A DNA stretch of 64,000 nucleotides from Phytophthora hibernalis (taxonomy: Eukaryota > Oomycota > Peronosporomycetes > Peronosporales > Peronosporaceae), in assembly GCA_012656075.1 (NCBI GenBank), contig JAAKBF010000020.1, positions 186,001 to 250,000 on the forward strand. The letters run 5' to 3'. A program made the translations under genes and the position numbers. The notes below the pieces were generated by a model. The model was not told the DNA's origin, ran no database searches, and was given only the letters and a program-made list of their open reading frames with translations. The number at the start of each line of letters is the position of its first letter. The first letter of the stretch is position 1. Shown here piece by piece: positions 33,229 through 45,755 of this stretch.

Positions 33229-35000
33229 ATGATCTTCCGCTCGGGGCTCCCGACACTGCCCATTCCGGACGACGCGTCCATCTGGAAAGTGGTGGAGCAA
33301 CATGCGCTGCAAATGGGCGACAAGAAGGCATTTATCTGCGGTATAACCGAGAAGTTCCTGACTTTTGCGCAACTTCTGGAGCAGGCCAAGAAAGTGTGCA
33401 CCGGTCTGGCTGCCGACGGTCTCAAGAAGGGCGACGTACGTGCAACCGTACAGTAGTTGCATTTGCACTACTGACAGTGAAATTGTGTTGCAGGTGGTGA
33501 TTTTGCACTCGTTCAACTGTCTCGAGTACGTGGTCGTGTTCCTGGCACTAAATCGACTGGGAGCTATCATCTCCCCGTCGTCGCCGCTGTTCAACGGCAA
33601 GGAACTGGCAGATCAGATTGATATTGCAGAGGTGCGTGTCTGTGCCAATTGGCAGCTTTCAATTCCGAGTTCTGACGAAGTTTTGGGATAATTTGCAGGC
33701 GGTCGCGGTGATTTCGCACAAGAAGTTCGTCAAGGTGGCGGTGGAGGCTGCAGGTCTCCGTCGTCTACCGATCTTGAAGGTGTACACGTTGGGTTATGCG
33801 GAGGGCGCTTCTAAACTGAAAACCATCGAGTACGTCCAGCAAACTACCACCAATGGAGTGAAAACTGACTTTTGTGCTGTTCGCACAGGGACCTGATTGC
33901 GTTGAACCTGCCGTTCCCGAACATCCCACCAATTGATACGAACCAGATCGTTACGCTCCCGTTCTCCAGTGGAACTACTGGCCGTCCCAAGGAGTGGAGC
34001 TGACGGCGCGTGCAATGTACGCGTGTGGCCTCCTGCCCGCGTATCGGGAAACGGATCTGGACTTTGTGCTGGGTATGCTGCCCTTCTTCCACATCATGGC
34101 GACTATGATCTTTCACGTGACCATCTACAAGGGTGTCACCATGGTCGTCTTGCCCGGGTTCGACCCGGAGATCTTCCTTCAAACCGTGGTCAAGTACAAA
34201 ATGCCCAAACTGAATCTCGCCCCGCCACTTGTCACGTTCCTGGCCAAGCACCCGATTGTGGACAAGTTCGACCTCTCACGTCAAGCACGTGGGCTCAGGA
34301 GGAGCACCTTTGGGCAAGGAAGTGGAGCACGCAGTTCTGGATCGACTGGGGTTCAAGTGCTGCAGGGATATGGTATGACGGAATTTGCAGGGTGTGCGAC
34401 CAGTTCATACCCGACAACGTTCCGTGACGGAGCTTCTGGTACTTTGCACCCCAACACGGAGCTGAAGGTGAAAGATCTGGAGACGGATGAAGAATTGGGG
34501 GTGAATCAATCGGGAGAGCTACTGTTCCGTACCCCAGCTCTGATGAAGGGATACTACAAGAACCCAGAAGCTAACCGCGTCACCTTCACTGACGATGGCT
34601 TTGTGCGTACGGGGATGTCGGGTACATCGATGAAGACGGCTACATCTTCATCGTCGACCGTCTCAAGGAGCTCATCAAATACAAGGGCCATCAAGTGGCA
34701 CCTGCTGAGGTTGAGGACGTGGTGAACTCCCATACGAAGGTGGCTGAGTCGGGTTGTGTTCGAGGCTTTGACCCTGCAACAGGAGGAGATCCCCAAGGCT
34801 TTGTGGTACTCAAGGAAGGTGAATCATTGACGCAGCAAGAACTGATGGACTACGTAGCAGGTAAAGTGGCGGGCTACAAGCGAGTGCGTGAGGTGGAGTT
34901 CATCGACGCGATTCCCAAGAGTCTGTCGGGTAAAATCCTCCGTCGTGTCCTGCAAATCCGCCAGAACGAGAAGATCAAGGCCACCCAAAGTCGTCTGTAA
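33229..35000 (+). CDS. 4CL-like acyl-activating enzyme, array copy 1 (several frameshifts, PTS1)
   Basis: Exons 33229-33435, 33494-33631, 33699-33829 and 33889-35000, matching the exon lengths of its neighbours. The AMP-binding motif LPFSSGTTGRPK is at 33955-33992. GYGMTEFAGC, GYIDEDGYIFIVDRLKELIK, YKGHQVAPAE and PKSLSGKILRR are all recognisable. Exon 4 changes frame near 33993 (AAGGAG, one G short), near 34280, near 34352 and near 34613 (G4 run, one G short). These shifts may be sequencing error or decay; four in one exon make this the weakest array member. The C-terminal SRL is a PTS1 peroxisomal signal. Substrate unknown. Confidence 0.7.
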
Positions 35001-35217
35001 GCGGATCGAAGTAGGACAACCTAATGAATATGGTTAACGAGTTGTTCGTATCATGATGACATTCTATTGCTGAGCTACCCGAGATGGCGTCGAAAATGGA
35101 ATCCAAGTCCATGATTCGAATTCCTTCTTGCAGCATGAACACTTAGCCGACATGACCGCAATCCATTGCCATCCTCACTTTTAAATTCGCCTCCTGCAAC
35201 TCAAAGTGAATGCTACC

Positions 35218-37005
35218 ATGACCATCGTCTTCAAGTCACCGTACCAGGACGTCTCGATCCCACACGACGCTGCTATCTGGAACAAGTTGGAACACCATGC
35301 TCGCGAAAATGGGGACAAGCCGGCACTTACCTGCGGCATGTCGGAGAGAACGCTCACTTTCATGGAAATGTTCAAGTCAGCTCAACTCGTCTGTGCTGGT
35401 CTCACTTCTAGCGGTGTCCACAAGGGTGACGTAAGAACTCAACTCCTTCAAACTACAGTCCTCCTCAGCTCATGATTAATTCTTGTACAGGTCGTCATTT
35501 TGCACTCGTTCAACTGCTTGAGTACCCCATCGTGTTCCTCGCATTGAATCGCTTGGGTGCCGTCTGCTCACCGTCCTCTCCGCTGTTCAATAGCGAGGAA
35601 CTCTCAGACCAAATCCGGTCTTCAAAGGTAATACATCAAGACATCTTGTCTCCATATTAGACACTAACTTTTCATTCGTATACAGGCCTCTGTAGTTATC
35701 TCTCACGTGGCATTCGCCGAGGTGGCTGTCCAAGCTGCTGGTCGTACTCGTATCCCACTCAACAAGGTGTTCACGCTTGGTCATTCAAAAGGTACCGCTG
35801 GACTTCAAACCATCGAGTGAGTTTGTTGTTGATTGTCATCCATCGCTACAGCTTTAACCTGTTGCTTTCGATGCAGAGCACTGACGGAGATGAATCTGCC
35901 GTTCCCGAACTTGCCAAAGATCGACCCTCACGACGTCGTCTTGCTGCCGTTTTCAAGCGGAACAACCGGTCGACCCAAGGGTGTCGAACTCACTTCTCGA
36001 GCAATGTATGCGTGTGGTGCCCGCGTGTCGAGTATGCAGGTGGATGCCGCCTACATCCTCGCTGTATTGCCGTTCGACCACATTGCAGCGACCATGATCT
36101 TCCACGTGACGATTTTTAAGGGGATCGCGATGGTCGTGCTACCTCGTTTCGAGCCTGGCAGCTTCTTGCGCGTCATCGAGAAGTACAAACTCGGCGTCGT
36201 CTACATCGTCCCACCCATCGTCCAGTTCCTGGCAAAGAACCCAGTTGTGGACAAGTACGACCTCTCTTCACTCAATGAACTGGCATCAGGAGCTGCACCT
36301 TTAGGCGACGAGATCGTCAACTCCATTCATAAACGTCTTGGCATTCCGGTCCTGCAGAGCTACGGGATGACGGAACTCGCAGGTGGAGCTACTCATTCGT
36401 CTCCTACGGAATATCGCAATGGTGCGTCTGGAAAGCTGCTCCCCAACACGGAACTTCGCGTTAGATGCCTCGAAACGGGTGTCGATTTGCCTACGAACCA
36501 ACATGGCGAGCTGCTGATCCGTTCACCGGCAGCGATGAAGGGCTACATCAACAACCCGGAGGCCAATCGGGAAACTTTCACAGACAGCGGATTCATCTGC
36601 ACGGGTGACGTCGGGTACATTGACCAAGACGGCTACGTCTTCATCGTCGATCGCCTCAAAGAGCTCATCAAGTACAAGGGCCACCAAGTGGCACCGGCCG
36701 AAATCGAAGACGTGGTGAACTCACACCCAAAAGTTGCAGATTCGTGCTGCGTACGAGGCCTCGACTTGCCCAGCGGCGATGAAATTCCCAAAGCGTTCGT
36801 GGTGGTCAAACACAACGAAGCACTCACTGCTGAAGCGCTGATGGAGTATGCTGCAACCAAAATGGCAGGTTTCAAGCGAGTGCGCGAGGTGGAGTTCGTC
36901 GACGTCATCCCCAAAAGTCTGTCGGGCAAAATCCTCCGCCGTGAACTGCAGGTCCGACAGGACAAGAAGGCGGAAGCCGCTCGATCGATGCGAAGTCGTC
37001 TATGA
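35218..37005 (+). CDS. 4CL-like acyl-activating enzyme, array copy 2 (PTS1)
   Basis: ATG 35218 (MTIVFKSPYQDVSIPHD). Exons are 35218-35430, 35491-35627, 35686-35816 and 35877-37005. Exon 2 is 137 bp where all other copies have 138, and the missing base lies near TGCTTGAG (35515-35522), breaking the frame there only. Exon 4 is intact: LLPFSSGTTGRPKGVELTSR, SYGMTELAGG, GDVGYIDQDGYVFIVDRLKE, LIKYKGHQVAPAEIEDVV and PKSLSGKILRRELQVRQDKK. The C-terminus RSRL supports peroxisomal import. By family it makes an acyl/aryl-adenylate and then a CoA thioester. Confidence 0.85.
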
Positions 37006-37244
37006 GATCGAGGTCGGGTCCTGATCTCTTCTTCAGTGCATAATGAATTGTTCCTCTACATGTATGACGTTGACAGTTGGCCACCAACTTGGTGCTCCTT
37101 GCTTGAGGCTGCTTGCTAATGCACGAACGGCTTTCATGTCGGGTGGCTCGTGATGAAAAGGGGCAGTTGGCTCGTGGTTCTGCTTGGTCCGTCATCAGTC
37201 CGATTCTTCCCGTCCCCTTCGTGGTGTCCACCGTAGCTTGTACG

Positions 37245-39060
37245 ATGATCTTCCGGTCGAAATGCCCGACGCTCCCGATTCCAGACGACGCGTCCATCTG
37301 GAAAGTGGTGGAAGAGCACGCAACGACTATCGGAGACAAAGCAGCTTTCATCTGCGGACTCACGGACAAGAGTCTTACGTTCGCAGAGCTGCTGCGTCAA
37401 GCCAAGCAAGTGTGTGCAGGCCTCGCTGCCAATGGCCTCAAGAAGGGTGACGTACGTGCTGTTGGAAGTGGAGCTTTACATCGCTTTGTTGTGCTAACTT
37501 TCGGGTGTAGGTTGTGATCCTGCACTCGTTCAATTGTCTCGAGTATGTGGTGGTGTTCCTAGCGCTTAACCGTCTCGGGGCTATCTGCTCGCCATCGTCA
37601 CCGCTGTTTAATGGCAAAGAGCTTGCTAACCAGATTACCATTGCTCAGGTCCGTGCGAACCAACTTTGTCAAAGAACTTTGGAACCGTACTAACCTCTGA
37701 TGGGATTTTTGCTTTGCTGTTACAGGCGGTTGCTATCATCTCGCACAAGAAATTTGTCAAGGTGGTGGTAGAAGCTGCTGGCCTTTGTGGCATTCCGCTT
37801 TCCCAGGTATACACACTCGGCGAAGCAGAAGTATCTTCTGGTGGTTTGCAGGCGATTGAGTACGTTGGTGTCACGTTTTGTGCTTGGATGACTAGCGCCA
37901 TACCTGACAAAGTCGTTCCAATTATTTGCTACTGATTCGTACAGAGACCTCATTGCATACGACTTGTCGTTCCCGAACATCCCCGATTGATACGAACCAA
38001 ATCGTGACGCTCCCGTTTTCAAGTGGCACAACTGGCCGTCCAAAGGGGTTGAGCTGACTGCCCGCGCGATGTACGCGTCTGGAATGATCCCAGCGTACAG
38101 GGAAAGCAAGACGGAATCTGTGCTGGGCATGCTGCCGTTTTTCCATATCATGATGACCATGAACTTTCACGTGACGCTCTACCTCGGAAAAGCGATGATC
38201 GTCCTGCCCGGCTTCAAAGCGGAAACCTTCCTGCGCACCGTGGAGAAGTACAAGCTGGACATGATCAACCCGCTCCGCCACTCGTCACGTTCCTGGCCAA
38301 ACACCCTGTAGTGGACAAATACGACCTCCCTCATGTGAAGCACGTGAAGTCTGGTGGAGCTCCACTAGGCAAAGAGGTGGAGCGTGCCGTCATGCAACGC
38401 CTTGGAATTCAAGTGTTGCAAGGTTACGGCATGACAGAGTTTGTGGGCTGTGGCTGTCGATCATATCCAAATATCGTTCGTGATGGTTCTTCAGGTACGT
38501 TGCATCCCAACACGGAGCTGAGAGTGAAGGATCTCGAGACGGGTAAAGACTTACCAGCAAACAAGACCGGAGAACTGCTATTCCGTACCCCAGCGCTCAT
38601 GATGGGATACTACAATAACCCCGAGGCAACGCGTGCAGTATTCACCGAGGACGGATTCCTTCACACAGGTGATCTGGGCTACATTGACGACGACGGGTAT
38701 ATTTTCATTGTGGACCGACTGAAGGAACTCATCAAGTACAAAGGCCACCAAGTGGCTCCTGCTGAAGTTGAAGACGTAGTGAACTCTCATCCACTTGTCA
38801 TCGATTCGTGTTGCGTGCGAGGACGCGATTTGAAGACAGGCGAAGAAATCCTGAAGGTGTTCGTTGTTCTCAAAGAAGGAGAGAAGTTGACCAGCGAAGC
38901 GTTGAAGACCTACGTGGCTTCCAAGGTGACGTACTACAAACGTGTTCGCGAAGTGGAATTCGCCGACTTCATCCCGAAAAGCTTGTCAGGGAAAATTCTA
39001 CGGCGGAAACTGCAGCTTGTTCAGGACAAGAATGTGGGGCTGAAGCAGAGTCGACTGTAA
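37245..39060 (+). CDS. 4CL-like acyl-activating enzyme, array copy 3 (frameshifts, PTS1)
   Basis: Exons 37245-37451, 37511-37648, 37726-37859 and 37945-39060. The start MIFRSKCPTLPIPDDASIWK is almost that of copy 1, showing recent duplication. The frame breaks near 37982 (C4), 38045 (G4, before VELTARAMYASG) and 38271. From 38311 on, the C-terminal two thirds are intact: GYGMTEFVGC, GDLGYIDDDGYIFIVDRLKE, YKGHQVAPAEVEDVVNSHP and PKSLSGKILRRKLQ. It ends QSRL (PTS1). Copies 1 and 3 are each other's closest relatives in the array. Confidence 0.75.
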
Positions 39061-39265
39061 CCAAACTTGTTAAACGCGCATCCTGCCGGTCACTTTCGGT
39101 AAGGTTAAGACCTGCTTGAGCAAGTTTCGGCGGTGGCAATGACGCTGGTCGTGGCGTTGTGGGGAATGCTCATGCAACCAGGATTTGATTGCATTGGCAG
39201 CCTGTCCGCTTGCCACCACTAGCAAATTTGCTCGCCCCCAGGCTTCCGACTCAATCGTCTGCTTC

Positions 39266-41081
39266 ATGATCTTCACATCGCCGCACCCGGCTGTACCGAT
39301 CCCGGAAGGGAAGACCATCTGGAACATGCTGGAGCTTCATGCACGTGAACGCGGCGACAAACCAGCATTTGTGTGTGGAATCACGGGCAAAGTGTTGACG
39401 TACGCGGAGACGCTCAAGAAGGCGAAAGCAATTTGTGCAGGTTTGGCAGCACGCGGCATCAAAAGGGCGACGTACGTTGAGCTATGATTCTTGGTACTAA
39501 GTGAAGTGTAGTTGTGTCTAATTCTTTGCCCTTGTTTTCATGAATTTCACCTACAGGTCGTCATCTTGTATTCGTTTAACTGCATCGAGTACCCCGTAGT
39601 ATTTCTCGCCCTCAACCGACTGGGTGCAGTTTGCTCGCCTTCACCGCCAATGTTCAATGGCGAGGAGCTCGCTCAACAGGTCAAGATTGCCAAGGTGAGT
39701 TTGAATGAGATTGGAATTCTATGCGATCGGTGTTTATTAACGTCGTTGGTGTCTAGGCTACTGCAGTTATTAGCCACACGAAGCTGGCACCTGCGGCTGT
39801 CGAAGCGGCTCAACTTGGTGGTATCAAGTCACAACGCGTGTTCACCTTTGGTGAAGGCGAAGGCTCCTTGGACGCAGAGAAACTCGAGTACGATTCACAC
39901 TGAAGGAGACTCGTGGTGATTTCATTCTAACCGCGTTATGCTTTCGCGACAACAGGAACTTAATTGCGGAGGATCTGCCTTTGAACCTGCCACCTATCGA
40001 TCCGATGGATGTTGTCACGCTGCCCTTTTCAAGTGGAACTACTGGCCACCCCAAGGGAGTGGAGCTCACCGGGTACGCGCTGCTCGCCATATCTGCTCAA
40101 CTCTCCGCAGTTGAAAACGGCATGCCTTACTACCTCGGCATGTTGCCATTCTTCCACATTCTGACATCAGCAATGTTTCACGTGACGATCTTCAAAGGAA
40201 TCGGAATGGTCGTGCTTCCAGGCTTCGAGCCTGAGACTTTCTTGGGGGTTGTGCAGAAATACCGTCTAGAACATTTGACCCTTGTTCCACCGCTCGTTCT
40301 CTTCTTGGCGAAGCACCCGATCGTTGACAAGTTCGATTTGTCAAGTGTGAAGACCATTTGGAGTGCTGGATCTCCGTTGGGAAAGGAAGTCGAGCGTGCT
40401 GTGACCAAGCGTATCAATGTCCAAGTGCTTCAAGGCTACGGCATGACGGAGTTCGCTGGAGGTGTTTCGCACTGTAACGTCACTCATACCCGAGAAGGCT
40501 CCACAGGACTCCTGCTGCCTAACGTCGTGATGAAAGTCAAGGACTTGGAGACGGATGAAGACTTGTCCGCGAACAAAACTGGTGAGCTGCTTTTCAAGAC
40601 GCCTTCAATGATGAAGGGGTACTATAACAATCCTGAAGCGAACCGTGCTACGTTCACCGCCGACGGATTCATCCGCACGGGTGACATCGGCTACATTGAC
40701 CAGGACGGCTACGTGTTCATCGTCGATCGACTGAAGGAGTTGATCAAGTACAAGGGGCACCAAGTGGCTCCAGCCGAGCTCGAAGATGTTCTAAACTACC
40801 ATCCTTCTGTGGTGTCCTCGTGCTGCGTTCGTGGCTTTGACACTGTTACGGGTGAGGAGATTCCAAAGGCGTTCGTGGTTCTTAAGGAAGGAGAATCACA
40901 AACTGAAGAGGAACTCATGTCGTTTGTGGCCTCGAAGGTGACGAGCTACAAACGGGTGAGGGAGGTGGAATTCATCTCAGAAATCCCCAAAAGCTTGTCG
41001 GGTAAAGTGCTACGAAAGGGATTGCAGCAGTTGGAGAGCGACAAGAGTAAACAAAACAAGAAGCTGCAAAGTCGCCTCTAG
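39266..41081 (+). CDS. 4CL-like acyl-activating enzyme, array copy 4 (PTS1)
   Basis: Exons 39266-39471, 39557-39694, 39757-39887 and 39956-41081. Exon 1 is 206 bp instead of 207; an A-run (39461-39464) just before the donor is one base short. Exon 4 is intact: LPFSSGTTGHPKGVELTGYA, GYGMTEFAGGVSH, GDIGYIDQDGYVFIVDRLKE, YKGHQVAPAELEDVLNYHP and PKSLSGKVLRKGLQ. It ends QSRL (PTS1). His replaces the usual Arg in the SGTTG-R-PKG loop (SGTTGHPKG), which may matter little for ATP binding. The 4CL remnants at 17.2-17.6 kb derive from this type. Confidence 0.85.
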
Positions 41082-41383
41082 AGAATACCAAATAGCGACT
41101 GCTTCAACATGAACATTCTAATCCACGCTTCTGTATTGGATCGACTCTGCTTAGTGAAGAATACATGGACTTTGAAAATCATGGCACGAGTGAAAAGTGA
41201 TCACCCGTCCTTGGTCAACATCTCATTTCCAATCGCAGAGATTTCGACTTTGAATACCTCGAGGACGACAGACCAAAACAACATTAAAAGCACCACAAGC
41301 AACGTTAAGCAGAGTCTCTTGGCGACCAATCATTCATCTAATCCATTCTGTGGCTTCCTTGTCCAACACAAACCAGTCCAAGT

Positions 41384-43391
41384 ATGGAGCGTCTACCACC
41401 TCCGCTCTTCTCATCCGTCGTGGCGTTTGTCTTCCCCGAGTACACTGAAGATCTGCTACCGAATCGACGTCAGCTTCCTGCCTTTGAACTCGAGAAAATT
41501 GCTCTCGTATGCAAGTCATGGAGCGCTTTGGTCCGTGCATTGGTGGCTCGGATCCAAGTGGCGACGTTGGGTCTCACCTTCGCTACCGGTTCTCGGGAAG
41601 AACTGCTTGAGCTCCGACGTCGGGTGTTAGAACGGGAGCCCACGTGCGAGACTTGCGCGTGCACATGGGTCGAGTCTCAGTTGGACGTGGCTACCACCCA
41701 AATCACAAGGTGCTGATACGATGCTCCACCTCTCGACGATGTCGCTATCGACTGGGGAATATGAAGGAGTTGCAACGCCTGGATCTCTTGAAATGCCTTT
41801 GGGTAGTCCCCCTGTTCAAGCGGTGGTGGAAGCGGCTGCAAAGCACTGTCCGAATCTGGTGGCCCTCGATTTACCAGGTTAATACAAGCCCAGGAACAGG
41901 GAGCTCCGAGCCGAGCCGGTTAATGTCGAGCCACTATTGGAAGCAGTCTACAAAGCACTGAAGCAGTGGCGTGCTGCTGGACAACGGGGAGGATTGCGAC
42001 AGTTGATGCTGCCTACGCTGAACGAGAAGAAGCGGTTTAGCTCGTGCGCGGAGTTCATTGACAACGTGATTTCGTACTGCCCCGACGTCGAATATCTGGA
42101 TGGACACATGCATTCGTTTTGTGACCGTGACTGCTTCACGAGCCGTCATTATTGGCCGCTAATGCTGGAGCAGTGGGAGAAGTTCAACACGACTTGCACG
42201 AATCTGCGTGAGTTCAATTGGGTGGTCGCTCCGTTTGGGGACCCGTTCTTCCGCGTCTTCGGTGAGACTGAGAAGCCATTCCTCAAGACGTTGACATTCG
42301 GCGTTAACGTGTTGTGGGACTGGGAATACTATTTCCACTGCTGCGATGAAGCCTCTGGAAATACCAGCGGGGCCTCTTTGATCGACCAGGCTTCGCTTTC
42401 AACGCTATCGAGGTGAGCAGTGCCCTCCAAGGGTGCCTCGCTCTCGAAGAGCTAAAAGTTGAGTTGTATCACCCAGTCGACCCGAACGTGGATGAGGGAT
42501 ACATCGACCTCGAAGACGTCGATCAAAGTGAGTTTCCAACGGAGGAGGTGGTGAGTCTGGATGCTTTCGGTGGTTCCTTTTGCGAGACGCTAGCAACGTT
42601 TTGCCCGATGGTGAGGAGAATTTACATCATGGAAGTTGCTGAGCGCTTCAATACAAGATTGCTACCTATTGAAACATTTACGGATGCTGGTCTTGCGTCA
42701 CTGGCAAAACTCAAGTTCCTGTCTGACTTACGCCTTCGCCCGGTAAGCTGCACTGGCAACGGACTGTTCCAGTTTCTGAACCAGTGGATGAATGGGTCTA
42801 CAGGACAGCGTGTGTTTGAGCTTTCTCTTGGTGGGGGTCAATCGATTCGTGGATGATGTTTTACAATCCGCTCCAAGAACTATTGAAGTTGCTAAGAGAG
42901 GCAGAGTCGCTTCCGTGTCTCCGCCAAAGGTTCGTTCTTCGTGTAACCAACGCGAGACTTTGCTTGGTGGATACTCAGTGGAGTGAGACGTATCTCAAAC
43001 AAGTGGAGCAGTTGGTGCAGTGTGCCATAAGCGCACACCCGTCACTGCGAGTGCGGATTGTAACTGCAAAAGGTCGTCGCACGGAGGGATTCGAGTGCAT
43101 GACCGAGTTCGGCGTCTACTCCGCCCATGCTGAGCCTAATAGATGGTATCGCTGGGACGAACACGAAAGCGACCGCAACGTCGTGTTCGTAAACCGCAGC
43201 ATTGGTGCTCCTGATCTGATGGACGAAGACGCTGATCGAGAGCGAGCAATGCTGTGGGGTCCGATATGGACGACTACGACCAAAACCAAGAACGACTGTG
43301 GGAAATGGACGACCACGATGAAGGTGGCAGCTCAGACGAAGCCGAGGAGAGCGATGACATGGAATACTACGATAGCGAAGGTAGTCTCTAG
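41384..43391 (+). CDS. F-box/LRR-like family protein, paralog 4 (frameshifts)
   Basis: ATG 41384 (MERLPPPLFSSVVAFVFPEY). The F-box-like opening holds LEKIALVCKSWSALVRALVA. Family strands follow in successive frames: ELQRLDLLKC (near 41764), GLRQLMLPTLNEKKRF, YCPDVEYLDGHMHSF, NLREFNWVVAPFGDPFFRVF (42209-42268), GCLALEELKVELYHPVD and CTGNGLFQFLNQWM. The last part, RWYRWDEHESDRNVVFVNR, leads, with one base restored near 43245, to an acidic tail (MDDYDQNQERLWEMDDHDE...) ending at TAG 43389-43391. At least five frame changes. It is separated from the 4CL array by about 300 bp and from paralog 5 by about 150 bp, in tandem. Confidence 0.6.
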
Positions 43392-43395
43392 TTCA

Positions 43396-43473
43396 GTGTA
43401 GCCATGTTCAAGTAAATGGCTACATTATATTCACGAATAAATGGCTACATATCATTCGATTAAATGGCTACAT
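43396..43473. repeat. Cluster of ATGGCTACAT decamers
   Basis: ATGGCTACAT at 43416-43425, 43441-43450 and 43464-43473, plus a reverse copy with one mismatch at 43396-43405, all in the 3' region of paralog 4. The same decamer occurs at 3651-3660 (reverse), 9599-9608 and 9631-9640. Confidence 0.75.
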
Positions 43474-43542
43474 TCTAGTTTTCCTTTTCCTCTTGCTTTT
43501 TGTATGGATAACTGCAACTTGTCCAAAATAGTCCGAATCGGA

Positions 43543-45574
43543 ATGGAGCGTCTTCCTGCACCCGTTTTTTAGCATCGTAGCCTATGCAGTACCCGAGTAC
43601 ACTGAAGATCTGGTGCCTAAAGCCCATCAACTGCCTGTGGAGAGTCTCAAGCCTCTCGCTCTCGTCTGCAAGGCCTGGAACAGCCTCATTCGAGATTTGG
43701 TCGCTCGCTTCCGGCGCTCGACACTAAATCTAACAATTGTGTTGGGCTCTCGTGCGGAATTGCTGGAAATACGTCGGCGGTTAGGTCAACGAGGACCAAA
43801 AATTGTGCACCTGGTGGTCCAAATTGGGCCCAAGGCTCCACGTGGTTAGGGCCCAAAACCGACTTTCAGGTCAATTGGGACTTTTTATTTGCTCGACTTC
43901 CAGGGCTGCAGAGACTAGACCTGTCTGGGGTCCAACTTTTGTCTGGACATGTGCAGAATATTCTGAAAAGTGCAGCCAAATTCTGCAAAAATGAATGTGG
44001 AATCGGTGGAACTTTGTCACGTCGACGAGCTGCTACAGGGTCAAGTGGACTTTGAGTCGGTTCTAGGAGCACTTTACGGTGCTTTGGAGAGTTGGTATTC
44101 GAGTGGGACCACGAAGGGTTTGAGGCAGTTGACGGTGCCGTCACTTGGGGAGAGGGACCGGTACCAATCGTGCAAACTGTTTTTCGACAATTTAGTGAAA
44201 TTCTGTCCAGAGGTCGAGTACGTGGACGGATACAAGAAGACGCTGTGTGAGTTGGACAAGTTGACGTGTCTGGATGACTGGCTCATCACGCTGGAGCAGT
44301 GGGAAGAGTTCAATTCCAAGTGCACGAACCTCCGCGAGTTCCACTGGGTGGTGGCACCGTTTGCAGACCCGTTTTTCCGAGTTTTTGGAGAACATGCCAA
44401 GCCGCAGCTTACGAAACTCACGATTGGAGTGAACATGCAGTGGGAATAGGAAGAGTATTTTGACTCGCTGGACGAAGCTGCTGGCATTGCGCTGCCTTCT
44501 GCTACGATGTACCGAAACTTTTCGCAGCGACCAGGTTACGGGTTCAAGACCACCGATGTGGGTAGTGCTCTCAAGGGATGCCCCGCGTTGGATGATTTGG
44601 AGATTGAGCTTTATCACCCTGCGGATGGAGACGAGATGGGGTACGATGACGACGAAGATGAAGACACGGCTGATTTTCCGGACGATGAAGTGCTGAACAT
44701 CGATGTCTTTGGCGACCGATTCTGTGAGAACCTGGCAAAGTATTGCCCTTTGTTGACGAGTTTCTCGATTTGGGAGGTCGCTGAGGGACACAATAACGAC
44801 TTGACACGAATTCGAACGTTTACAGACATGGGACTCGTTGCTCTCGCACAGCTGAAGTACCTGGCAATGATGCAGCTGCGCACGATTAATTGCACAGGAA
44901 ATGGCGTCTTCGAGTTCCTCGACAATCTGTCGGACGAGTTCATGGGACAGCGGACGTTTCAAATTTGTGTCGGTGGACACTCCAGTGACTATCGCTTAGC
45001 CTTTTACAACACGCTTCCGGAGTTGCTGATGCAGCATAAAACGAGAACGCCAAAAGAACTATCGTGGGGACGCCGAAAGTTTGTGCTCCGTCTGATGAAC
45101 TCCAATCATGATTCAGTCGAACCGAGCTGGAGTGAGAAATACTTTCGTGGACTGGAGCGCGTTGTGAAAAACGTGAAGAAGGTGCACCCTACCCTACGCC
45201 TTCGTATCACGACTTCTGGACGCCGTGGCAGCACTTTCAGACGCATCATTGAACTCGGGCTTTACACATCGAACGCTGAGCTGAGTCCATGGTACGGCTG
45301 GGATGACGAGGAGAGCAACCGCAATATCACTTTCGTGAATCGTGGTGGTAATACGTCTATGTTCGACGAAGGGCACGGCAGGCTACCACTGGAGTTGCGC
45401 CACCCAGAGCTGCTTGATCCAGACTCGCTGCCGATTGACTACGAACTACCAGCGGACTTCGACGATTACGGGGGCTATGGTGACTATGGTGCCTATGGGG
45501 ACTACGGGGGCGACTATTTCGATGAAGATGACGATGGATACTACGATGGAAACGCCGACGAACTGTGGGAATAG
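43543..45574 (+). CDS. F-box/LRR-like family protein, paralog 5 (frameshift and in-frame stop)
   Basis: ATG 43543 (MERLPAP). The frame changes by one base in the CCCG/T-run at 43558-43570; beyond it SIVAYAVPEYTEDLVP and KPLALVCKAWNSLIRDLVAR continue. More shifts lie at 43830-43990. The open stretch 43970-44449 holds GLRQLTVPSLGERDRY, FCPEVEYVDGYKKTL and NLREFHWVVAPFADPFFRVF. It ends in a TAG (44447-44449) after QWE, while the same frame continues to 45574 with KGCPALDDLEIELYHP, GLVALAQLKYLAMMQLR, CTGNGVFEFLDNL and a Tyr/Gly/Asp-rich tail. The stop is a substitution, not a homopolymer slip, so this copy may be truly broken or use readthrough. Confidence 0.6.
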
Positions 45575-45755
45575 GACTGCATGTTGAAGTGTGCACAGAA
45601 GTTGAGGTGTCCAGTCATTTTGGCATTCTGGTTTACTTTTATGGCGCTGAATGAAGTCCACGCACGGCACCGGTACGTCGTCAAACTTATATTCACAAAT
45701 TTTCTTTGAGTTGTGGGTGTGCTGTTGGTAATACTCACTGTATTATATAGGTTGT

